The notes under the pieces were generated by a model. The model made no database searches. It saw nothing but the letters and a program-made list of their open reading frames with translations, and was not told the origin of the DNA. Shown piece by piece: positions 23,166 through 30,558 of a DNA stretch of 64,000 bases. The first letter of the stretch is position 1, and every line of letters begins with the position of its first letter. Position numbers and translations under genes: made by a program. This DNA is from Deltaproteobacteria bacterium (GTDB taxonomy: Bacteria > Myxococcota_A > UBA796 > UBA2385), in the NCBI GenBank assembly GCA_016792625.1, contig JAEUKK010000155.1, positions 62,001 to 126,000 of the forward strand. The letters run 5' to 3'.

Positions 23166-25820
23166 ATGTCGTCGCCGCAGAACCCCTACCGCTCCAGCGG
23201 CAGCGTCGGAGACTCCGCCGCCTTCGTCGGCCGGGCCGAGCTGCTCGGCGAGCTGAGCCTCGCGCTGCGCCGGCCCGAGCGCGCGGCGGTGATCGTCGGC
23301 GGCGGCCCGGGCAGCGGCAAGACCTCGCTGCTCGACGAGCTGCGGGTGCAGCTCAGCGAGAGCGGCGGCCTGCGCGCCGCCCGCTTCGATCCGGCACCCT
23401 TTGCGACCGCGGCGGTCGACGACGCGCTGGTGGCCTTGGCCGAGCAGATCGCCGCGGCCCTGGGGGTCGACGCCCCGGCGCTCGGGGCCTGGCCCGAAGA
23501 CCAGCTGCGCGCCCAGTGGCTGCCCGCCGCGCTGGCCCGCCTCGGCCTCGGTGAGCGCCTCGTGCTGCTCATCGACGCCTTTCCGGTCATCGACGACGCG
23601 CGCAGCCGGGCCACGGCGGGCGCCCTGCTGCCCCTGCTCGGCGGCCTGCTCGAGCGCCACGCCGACCGCCTCGCGGTGGTCATGGCCTACGATCTGCGCA
23701 GCGCCAGCGCCGAGGCCGCCCTGCGCAAGCACCTGCCCAGCCCCCTGCGCCGGCAGGTCGGCCCCCTCGAGCTGGCCCAGGCCTGGTCGCTGGTGCGCCT
23801 CTCGCAGGTCGACCGCAGCCTGATGTGGACGAACGAGGCCGTCGACGCCCTGCTTGAGCGCAGCGGCTGCCACCCGGCGGTCACCCAGGCCCTCTGCGAG
23901 CTCATCTGGGACAAGGCCTGCGCCGCCGCGGGCCGGGTGGCCCCCACCGCCACCGCCGCCATGGTGCACGCCGCGGTCGCGCCGGCGCTCGACGCCCTGT
24001 CCGGGCACTTTTTGGCGGTCTGGTCGGGCCTGCCCCCCGCGGCCCGGCTGGTGCTCGGCGTGCTCGCCTGGAGCGACCGGGGCGCCTGCGGGGCGGCCGA
24101 GCTCGGCGATCTGCTGCGCGCCCGGGGCCTGCGCGGCGTGGGCCGCGAGCTGCTCGAGGACGGCCCGCGTGAGCTGCGCCGCCAAGACGTGCTCGACGCT
24201 GATCCGGCCACGCTGCGCCTGAACGTGCCCCTGCTGCGCACCTGGGTGCGGGCGGGCCTGCCGCTCGACGACCTCTTTGGTGAGCTGGACGGCCTCTTGC
24301 CCCAGGCCGACGAACGGTACCGCGCCGCGGCCCTGCGCTGGCAGGCCGCCCGGGGGCCCGCCGCCCGCCGCGAGGCGGCTGACGCGGTCCGGGCGGTGCT
24401 GGCGGTGCACCCCGATCACACCGGCGCGCTCGAGATGCTCGCCGCCATCCACCTGCGCGACGGTGAGCTGGCCGCCGCGGTGCCCTACCTCGAGCGCCTG
24501 CACCCCCTGCGGCCGGGGCGGGCCGGGCCCTACCTCACCCGCGCCCTGCTCGATCTGGCCGCCGAGGCGCCCGACGCAGATCAACGTCTGCAGCTCTATT
24601 CCCGCGTGCTCGAGGTCGCGCCCGAGCAGTCCGAGGCCAAGCGGCTGCGCAACCGCCTGCTCGAGGAGCGGGCCGCGGTCGCGTTGGCCGCGGGTGACCT
24701 CGCCGCCGCCCAAGACGCCGCCACCGCCAGCGATCAGCCCACCGAGACCTCGCCGGTCAAGCAGGCGCTGCGGGCCCGGCAGGTCGACGCCGAGCGCAAA
24801 GAGCAGGCCGCGCACGAGGCCCGGTCCGACTACGGCGCCGCCCTGCACATCGCCCGCCGGCACAGCGTGTGGAGCGCCGACATCGAGCGCCTCGAGCACA
24901 CCGCGCGCCTGGCCACCGCCTATGACGAGGGCGTGGCCGCCCTGCACCGCGGCGAGGCCGAGCGCGCCCGCGAGCGCCTCGCTTATGTCGCCAGCGTGAA
25001 CCCCAACTTCCGCGAGGTGACCCGCTACCTGCACCTCAGCGTGACCGGGCAGGACCCGGCCGACGCCCGGGGCGGAAAGGTCTCCCCTGCGCTGTTCGCG
25101 AGCAGCCTCGCCCTGGCGGCTGCCTGCGCCCTCGCCTGGCTGCTCGGCGTGCCCGCCCCTGGGCGCGGGGTCACCGTGGTCGAAGGGGCGCCAGAGCTCG
25201 AGCTCGAGGCGCTGCAGGCCTCGCCAGCCGCCGCCGCCGCGCCGCCGCCCGCCACCCCGCAGGCGCCGCCGGCCGCCGACGCGCCCGCCGCGACCACCCC
25301 GGTGGAGCTCGGGCCGTCGGCGGGAGCGCAGGCCACGGCCGCTCCGCTCGGGGATGCCGTCGCTGACGTTGCTTCGGTGCCGCCGGCCTCCGCCTCGTCC
25401 GCCTCGTCCGCCTCCTCGGCTTCGCAGTCCTCCGCGTCGCCGGGCTCCTCCGCGCCGCCCTCGTCCGCCTCTTCCTCCGCCTGGTCCTCCTCCGCGCCGC
25501 CGCCTGCGCCCGCGCCGATCCCCGCGCCGCCGCCCGGCGGCAAGCGCACGGTCGGCGACCTGCTGCGCCAGGGCTGGGCCGACATCGAGGCCCACGACCT
25601 GCGGGGGGCCCGCGAGGCCTTCGACGCGGCCGTGCGGGAGCGCCCCGCCAACCCCGACGCCTGGTACGGGGTGGGTTTTGTGGCCGAGCTCAGCGGCGAT
25701 CCTGCGCTGGCGCTGCAGTCCTACTGCAAGGCCAAGGAGCGCGGCAGCAAGCGCCCCGAGCTGCTGCGCGACGTGAACACCCGCCTTCGCCTGCTCGGTC
25801 AGCGCTGCCCCGGGGCCTGA
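23166..25820 (+). CDS. AAA/STAND-like ATPase with TPR region, membrane segment and C-terminal helical repeat
   Basis: 884 aa. It opens with NPYRSSGSVGDSAAFVGRAE, the lead-in of AAA_16-type P-loop ATPases. Walker A is GGGPGSGKTS at 45-54 and Walker B is LVLLIDAFPVID at ~132-143. Residues ~230-340 look like a winged-helix or lid region, and ~390-630 like TPR-type helical repeats. A single membrane segment at ~644-660 (SLALAAACALAWLLGVPA) is followed by a ~120-residue Ala/Pro/Ser-rich linker with long runs of Ser. A final TPR-like pair at ~795-884 contains AREAFDAAVRERPANPDAWY. The ATPase is thus cytoplasmic and the C-terminus extracytoplasmic. The caspase-like gene follows in the same direction after 136 bp. 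The ATG has only a weak ribosome site. It is not a recognised named family; STAND-type signal ATPase is an inference. Confidence 0.75.
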   Translation: MSSPQNPYRSSGSVGDSAAFVGRAELLGELSLALRRPERAAVIVGGGPGSGKTSLLDELRVQLSESGGLRAARFDPAPFATAAVDDALVALAEQIAAALGVDAPALGAWPEDQLRAQWLPAALARLGLGERLVLLIDAFPVIDDARSRATAGALLPLLGGLLERHADRLAVVMAYDLRSASAEAALRKHLPSPLRRQVGPLELAQAWSLVRLSQVDRSLMWTNEAVDALLERSGCHPAVTQALCELIWDKACAAAGRVAPTATAAMVHAAVAPALDALSGHFLAVWSGLPPAARLVLGVLAWSDRGACGAAELGDLLRARGLRGVGRELLEDGPRELRRQDVLDADPATLRLNVPLLRTWVRAGLPLDDLFGELDGLLPQADERYRAAALRWQAARGPAARREAADAVRAVLAVHPDHTGALEMLAAIHLRDGELAAAVPYLERLHPLRPGRAGPYLTRALLDLAAEAPDADQRLQLYSRVLEVAPEQSEAKRLRNRLLEERAAVALAAGDLAAAQDAATASDQPTETSPVKQALRARQVDAERKEQAAHEARSDYGAALHIARRHSVWSADIERLEHTARLATAYDEGVAALHRGEAERARERLAYVASVNPNFREVTRYLHLSVTGQDPADARGGKVSPALFASSLALAAACALAWLLGVPAPGRGVTVVEGAPELELEALQASPAAAAAPPPATPQAPPAADAPAATTPVELGPSAGAQATAAPLGDAVADVASVPPASASSASSASSASQSSASPGSSAPPSSASSSAWSSSAPPPAPAPIPAPPPGGKRTVGDLLRQGWADIEAHDLRGAREAFDAAVRERPANPDAWYGVGFVAELSGDPALALQSYCKAKERGSKRPELLRDVNTRLRLLGQRCPGA

Positions 25821-25901
25821 GTCAGGGCCTTCCCCCCCTGTCAAGCGCAGGGGCGACCGGCTAAACGCGGCTTCGCTGGGCGCCTCCGCGCCCGCGTACC
25901 G

Positions 25902-25921
25902 GCGCTCCCCCGGGGGAGCGC
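25902..25921. promoter_or_regulatory. Perfect 20-bp palindrome upstream of the caspase-like gene
   Basis: GCGCTCCCCC is followed directly by GGGGGAGCGC, a perfect palindrome without a loop, 35 bp before the caspase ATG. It may be an operator for a dimeric repressor. In RNA it would hide GGGGGAG, a Shine-Dalgarno-like sequence, but the true ribosome site (AGGAG at about 25947) lies outside it. Confidence 0.4.
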
Positions 25922-25956
25922 ACGCCGATCCGGCGCCCAGCCGAGCAGGAGCCCCC

Positions 25957-27843
25957 ATGAGCCAGAGCGTCGCTGCCCTCTCTTCTTCTGCGCGCGTCGT
26001 GATCGTCGGCGTGCGGGACTACGACAAACCCTGGGCGCAGAGCGCCGAAGGCGCGCTGCACGACGCGATCGCCTGGTGGCACTACGCGGTCCGGCGCCTC
26101 GGGGTGCACCCCCACAACATCCGCCTGCTCACCAGCCCCCGGCTCGGTGCCCTCGACTTGGTCGAGGCGGTGGCCCGGCCCGACGACGCGCTGCGGGGCG
26201 ACCTGCTGCTCCTCGCCCGCGCGACCCCCCGGGCGCGGGCCACGGGCGCCCACATCAGCAAGAGCATCGAGTGGCTGATGGAGTGGGAGGGCCAGAAGCT
26301 CCTGACCTTCTCGGGCCACGGCATCGCCGCCGAGGCGCTGCTCGCTGGCGCCAAGGCCCCCAAGGCCGACCTGTCGCAGTTCCTCTTCGCCGGCGCCGAC
26401 CACGTGCGGGCGAGCCGCAAGGACTACGCCGCCTACTTCTCGGGCGATGGCCTCGTCGAGCTGATCGGCGCGAGCCCGCTGGTCCTGCTCACGGCCGGCC
26501 CGACCGATGGCGCCGCGGGTGACGGCCCCGAGCAGGCCCCGCCTCCGGGGCGTGACAACCCCGCGCAGAGCGGCCCGCGCGACGAGGCGGGCGCGCCGGT
26601 GATCAACCGGGCCCTGCCCTCCTGGGCGGCTGATCTGCGCACCGTGCTGGGCGACCGCTTCGGCGAGCTGGTGGCCAGCATCCCGGGGGCGCCCACCCCC
26701 GCCCTCTCCAAGGGGGACACCGCGCAGGACGGCTGGCTCGGCGAGCTCACCGTGGTCATCGACGCCTGCTTCGCCACCCCGGTCGCGGCCGACGCGACCC
26801 TGGCCGAGGGGGCGGACGGCGCCCTCGCGCAGGCGATCGGCGCGGCGGGCCGCGGCCTGCTCTCCTGTGATGTCAACCACACCTGCTACACGCTCGACCT
26901 GAACGGGCGGCCGGCGGGGGCGTGGTCCTGGGCGCTCCAGGCGGTGCTCTCGCGCTGGCAGACCGAGGACACGGGCCTCGGCCAAGTCTACGCGACGATC
27001 ACCCACGACGAGCTGCACCTGCGGGCCCGCGCCCTGCTCGACGCGATGGGCCTGGGCCAGCGCCCGATCATCGCCGGCGCGCGGGCGGTCGACCGCAGCT
27101 GCCTGCTCGGGCCCCTGTCCCAGGGCAGCAGCGCCGACTCCGCGCTCGCCGAGCCGACCCCCGACTTCCGGCCCAACGAGAGCCAGTTCATCCCCATCCC
27201 CAACAACACCCGGTGGATCGTCGAGATCGGCGCCGCTTTCGGCCCGGCGGGCCCGATCAGCTACTCGACCGTCGGCTACATGTTCAACCCCAACGCCAAC
27301 GTGTCGTCGGGCGGCGTGAACTACACCGCTGGCACCGAGTACTGGCGCTCGACCGCCGCCAATTGGGCGAGCGCGCAGGAGACCTGGTCCAGCCCGAACC
27401 GGTACAAGCAGCAGCTCCGCGTGCGCCTGCTCGAGTCCCTCGATGTCAACAGCGAGCCGCTCAAAGACTGGCTGAAGACCGACTTTGAGGCCCTGTCCCA
27501 GAAATTCGACAGCGCGGTGGCGACCACCTACGGCAACGGCTCCTCCACCGCTGACGTCGACCCGGCCGGCTTCCAGATGCTCGGCGCCTTTACCGCCGGC
27601 GGCGGGATGATCGACCGGGGGGTGCAGATCGTGTTCGGCGGCGGCGCGGGCCACCTGATGAAGAGCCAGCGCTGGTTCTGGCGCGCGGCCACCCCGCCGA
27701 GCGCGAACAACGCCTCCAACAGCGGCTACTTCGCCGGGCCCACCGTGCCGCCGGGCGGCGCCTTGGTCTTCGAGAAGGTGGCCTCGATGGGCACCGCGCC
27801 CTCCGGCACCGCCTGGTACACGCACATCTCCCTGCCGAGCTGA
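25957..27843 (+). CDS. Caspase-like (C14-type) protease with a C-terminal domain of unknown function
   Basis: 628 aa. Residues ~10-290 fit the caspase/metacaspase fold: VVIVGVRDYD as the first strand, ALHDAIAWWHYAVRRLGV, then the catalytic dyad His121 in LLTFSGHG and Cys271 in VVIDACFA. The stretch between His and Cys is longer than usual, with an acidic or Pro-rich insert near 185-215. Residues ~385-628 are different in composition (rich in Trp, Tyr, Asn, Ser, Gly and short of Ala/Leu) and look beta-rich. I recognise no family there. There is no signal peptide. The start has CAGGAGCCCCC upstream. The preceding gene encodes a STAND-like ATPase, and the convergent next gene, 10 bp beyond, a Ser/Thr kinase. 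This context suits a regulated cell-death or conflict protease, which is inference. Confidence 0.82.
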   Translation: MSQSVAALSSSARVVIVGVRDYDKPWAQSAEGALHDAIAWWHYAVRRLGVHPHNIRLLTSPRLGALDLVEAVARPDDALRGDLLLLARATPRARATGAHISKSIEWLMEWEGQKLLTFSGHGIAAEALLAGAKAPKADLSQFLFAGADHVRASRKDYAAYFSGDGLVELIGASPLVLLTAGPTDGAAGDGPEQAPPPGRDNPAQSGPRDEAGAPVINRALPSWAADLRTVLGDRFGELVASIPGAPTPALSKGDTAQDGWLGELTVVIDACFATPVAADATLAEGADGALAQAIGAAGRGLLSCDVNHTCYTLDLNGRPAGAWSWALQAVLSRWQTEDTGLGQVYATITHDELHLRARALLDAMGLGQRPIIAGARAVDRSCLLGPLSQGSSADSALAEPTPDFRPNESQFIPIPNNTRWIVEIGAAFGPAGPISYSTVGYMFNPNANVSSGGVNYTAGTEYWRSTAANWASAQETWSSPNRYKQQLRVRLLESLDVNSEPLKDWLKTDFEALSQKFDSAVATTYGNGSSTADVDPAGFQMLGAFTAGGGMIDRGVQIVFGGGAGHLMKSQRWFWRAATPPSANNASNSGYFAGPTVPPGGALVFEKVASMGTAPSGTAWYTHISLPS

Positions 27844-27853
27844 GCGCGGGCGC

Positions 27854-30463
27854 CTACAGGCTGCGGACCCTCCGCACGCCCACGGCGCTCCACCACTGCT
27901 CGGGGGCGCTGACGAAGCGGGTGGCGCAGCGGCTGATCTGCGCCACCTGGCTCCACGCCCCGCCGCGGATGATGCGCCGGGGGTCGCAGTCGACGCCCGG
28001 CGCCAAGCCCAGGCGCAGCCGCCCGTCGGGCGCCACGCCATGCCCCTCGAAGGACCAGGGCGTGTCGCACCAGCACTGTGCGTTTCCGCCCATGTCGCGC
28101 AGACCCCAGGGGCTGCGGTCGACCGGGTAGCTGCCCACCTCGGCGATGCTCGGGGTGCCCTCATGCGAGGCGCTGGTGCAGGCGTAGGTGCCGTCGACGT
28201 GGTCACCCCAGGGGAAGGTGCGGCCATCGACCCCGCGCGCCGCCTTCTCCCACTCGAGCTCGTGGGGGAGGCGCCAGGGCAGCCCCTCGCGGGTGGAGGT
28301 CCAGCGGCACCAGGCCTGGGCGGCCCAAAAGGAGATCCGCACCACCGGCGCCTGGAGGCGCCACTCGATGTCGGCGCCCGCGCTGCTGTCGGGGAGGCTG
28401 TAGTGGCCGTCGGGGCCCTGCGGCCAAGCCGGGCCGCCGCCCTCGCCGGTGGGGCGCCGGGGGACCGCGGCCCGCGCCTGCTCAACGGCGCCTTCATCGA
28501 CCAGCGCGTTGACATAGGCGAGCCAGCGGGCGTTGGTGACCGCGTCGCGCTCGATGACGAAGCCGTCGACCCAGACCCGGGCGGCGGGCAGGCTGTCGAC
28601 CGCTTGGGGGTCACCGCCGGCCTCGAACCAGCCCGGGGGGATCCACACATCGTCGGGGCCCAGCTCTTCGGCCCGGGGCAGGCGGAGGACCTGGTCGGCC
28701 GCGGCGCCGGGCGGCCGCAGCGCCCAGCGCTCGGAGCGCTGCAGCCGCACGTGGAGCTGGACCGGCGCGCAGCCCGGCGCGCGCACGCTCAACAGGAAGG
28801 TGCCCCGGTGCAGCAGCAGCGGGCCATCGTCGGCGCGCCCGATGGGCCCGACCGGCTCTTCGACGATGCGGCGCAGGCTGCGCACCAGCCGGGCGGCCTC
28901 GACCTGGGCGCCGGGCGGGTCGGTCCGCAGGGTGAGCTCGGCCTCTCCGCCGAGGAGGCGGGCGTAGGGGCCGCGGTCGTGCTGCCGCAGCGCCTGCTCG
29001 TGGAGGACCGCGGCGGCGCCGTCCCCCTGGGCTTCGGCGGCGAGCAGCTGCTCGGCGTGGTGCGCCGCGAGCAGCTCGTGGGCCTCGCGGAGCTCGGGCA
29101 CCAAGGACAGCGCGGAGCGGGCCCGCTCGAGCATCGCGGCCCGCAGCTCGGCCGCCTGCAGCTCGAGGCCGGCCGCCTCATCCTCGGCCGCCCAGGCCTC
29201 GACTTTGCGCTCCACAGGGTCATAGTCGCGCACGCCCTCGAGCATGCGGCGCGAGGCTTGGCGCAGCCCCTCGGCGCGGCGGGCGACCGCGGCGGCGCGA
29301 TCCCCGTGGGACCGGGCCTCATCGATCATGGCGAGCGCTTGGCGCAGGCGCACCGAGCCGTCGAGCCAGGCGCGGATGGCGGCGCCGACCTCGGCCGCGT
29401 CGGCGTAGCGCGCGGACGGATCGCGGCGCATCGCCCGCTCGCAGACCTCGACCAGGGCCTCGGGCAGGCGCGGGTGGCTGAGCAGCAGCGCCCGCACCGG
29501 CGCCGGCATCTGCCCCTGGCGGAGCTGGGCCACCGCCGAGACCCCGTCGGTCGGGTAGGGCGCGTGCCCGGTGAGCAGCTCGTAGAGCAGCGTGCCCAGG
29601 CCCCAAATGTCGACCGCCGGGCTGGCCCCAGCGAGCTGGCCGCAGGCGACCTCGGGGGCCATGTACTGGGGCGTGCCCACCACCGCGCCAAAGTGGGTGC
29701 GCCGGCTCTCGGTGCCGCGGGGCAGGGTGTTGCGGGTGGGCAGGACCAGCGGCGCGGGCGCGGGGGCGAGGAGCAAGTCTTGGGTCTCGCCCCCGCGGGT
29801 GGCCGGGCCGCCGGCGCTCGCGTCGACGCCCACCAGCTTGGCCAGGCCCCAGTCCATCACCAGCGCCTCGCCGAATTGGCCGAGCATGACGTTGCTGGGC
29901 TTCAAGTCGCGGTGCACGACGCTGACGCTGTGGGCGTAGGCGATGGTGTCGCAGCAGCGGGCCAGCGCGTCGACGAGGCGCCAGAAGGTCCAGCCCGCGG
30001 GGGTCGGCGCCCACTCGGTCGGGGTGGACAGCGTGTGCAGCTCGCGGATCACGTCGCCGAAGGTGGGCCCCCGCACGAACTTCATCGCGAACCAGGGGCG
30101 GCCATCGGGCAGCGCCCCGCGGCCATAGACGGGGATCACCCCGGGGTGCGGCAGCCGCGCGGTGACCTGGGCCTCGGCCAAGAAGCGCTGGCGCACCGCC
30201 TCGGCCTGCCCTTGGCGGCCGACCCGCAGCACCTTGATCGCCACCACCCGGTCGAGCTCGCGGTCTTCGGCGACGAAGACCTCGCAAGAGCCGCCCTCGC
30301 CGATGCGGTCGTGCACTGTGTACCGCTCGGGCAGGCCGACCGGGGCGCCCGAGGGCGGGGCGCCGCCGTGCTCGACCTGCGCGACTTCGCCGCTGTCGAG
30401 CTCGACGGTGGCGGTGGGGGCGCCGCCCATGCTCGACAGGCTGTCCTGCTCGGGCGCGGTCAT
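27854..30463 (-). CDS. Ser/Thr protein kinase with PEGA-like and SUMF1 domains
   Basis: 869 aa. The kinase domain (~47-350) has the Gly loop IGEGGSCEVF, Lys77 in VAIKVLR, the catalytic loop HRDLKPSN at 184-191, and DWG at 204-206 where most kinases have DFG, a variant common in PknB-like kinases of this group. An insert near 215-250 separates DWG from the activation and APE-like part (GTPQYMAPEVACG). A helical region of ~420-560 resembles the TPR-like linker of related kinases. A short PEGA-like beta segment (FLLSVRAPGCAPVQLHVRL) follows. The last ~230 aa is a SUMF1/FGE-sulfatase fold: WRLPHELEWEKAARG, FPWGDHVDG, RDMGGNAQCWCDT and IIRGGAW. No membrane segment is evident. The start at 30463 has GGAGGTCGCCCC upstream. 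Convergent with the caspase gene. Confidence 0.9.
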   Translation of the reverse strand: MTAPEQDSLSSMGGAPTATVELDSGEVAQVEHGGAPPSGAPVGLPERYTVHDRIGEGGSCEVFVAEDRELDRVVAIKVLRVGRQGQAEAVRQRFLAEAQVTARLPHPGVIPVYGRGALPDGRPWFAMKFVRGPTFGDVIRELHTLSTPTEWAPTPAGWTFWRLVDALARCCDTIAYAHSVSVVHRDLKPSNVMLGQFGEALVMDWGLAKLVGVDASAGGPATRGGETQDLLLAPAPAPLVLPTRNTLPRGTESRRTHFGAVVGTPQYMAPEVACGQLAGASPAVDIWGLGTLLYELLTGHAPYPTDGVSAVAQLRQGQMPAPVRALLLSHPRLPEALVEVCERAMRRDPSARYADAAEVGAAIRAWLDGSVRLRQALAMIDEARSHGDRAAAVARRAEGLRQASRRMLEGVRDYDPVERKVEAWAAEDEAAGLELQAAELRAAMLERARSALSLVPELREAHELLAAHHAEQLLAAEAQGDGAAAVLHEQALRQHDRGPYARLLGGEAELTLRTDPPGAQVEAARLVRSLRRIVEEPVGPIGRADDGPLLLHRGTFLLSVRAPGCAPVQLHVRLQRSERWALRPPGAAADQVLRLPRAEELGPDDVWIPPGWFEAGGDPQAVDSLPAARVWVDGFVIERDAVTNARWLAYVNALVDEGAVEQARAAVPRRPTGEGGGPAWPQGPDGHYSLPDSSAGADIEWRLQAPVVRISFWAAQAWCRWTSTREGLPWRLPHELEWEKAARGVDGRTFPWGDHVDGTYACTSASHEGTPSIAEVGSYPVDRSPWGLRDMGGNAQCWCDTPWSFEGHGVAPDGRLRLGLAPGVDCDPRRIIRGGAWSQVAQISRCATRFVSAPEQWWSAVGVRRVRSL

Positions 30464-30558
30464 GGGGCGACCTCCAGCGTGGGCGCGCAGCATAGCAAGC
30501 AGAGGCCCCCGGGCCATCGCAGGGCCTCGCACGCGGATCGACGTGTTCTGCGCTGCGC

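Noticed and set aside
21489..25958. Minus-strand open frame of about 1490 codons, antisense to trpS and the ATPase gene
   Set aside because: It lies opposite well-conserved genes, is Gly/Arg/Gln-rich without any domain, and is expected from codon bias at this GC content.
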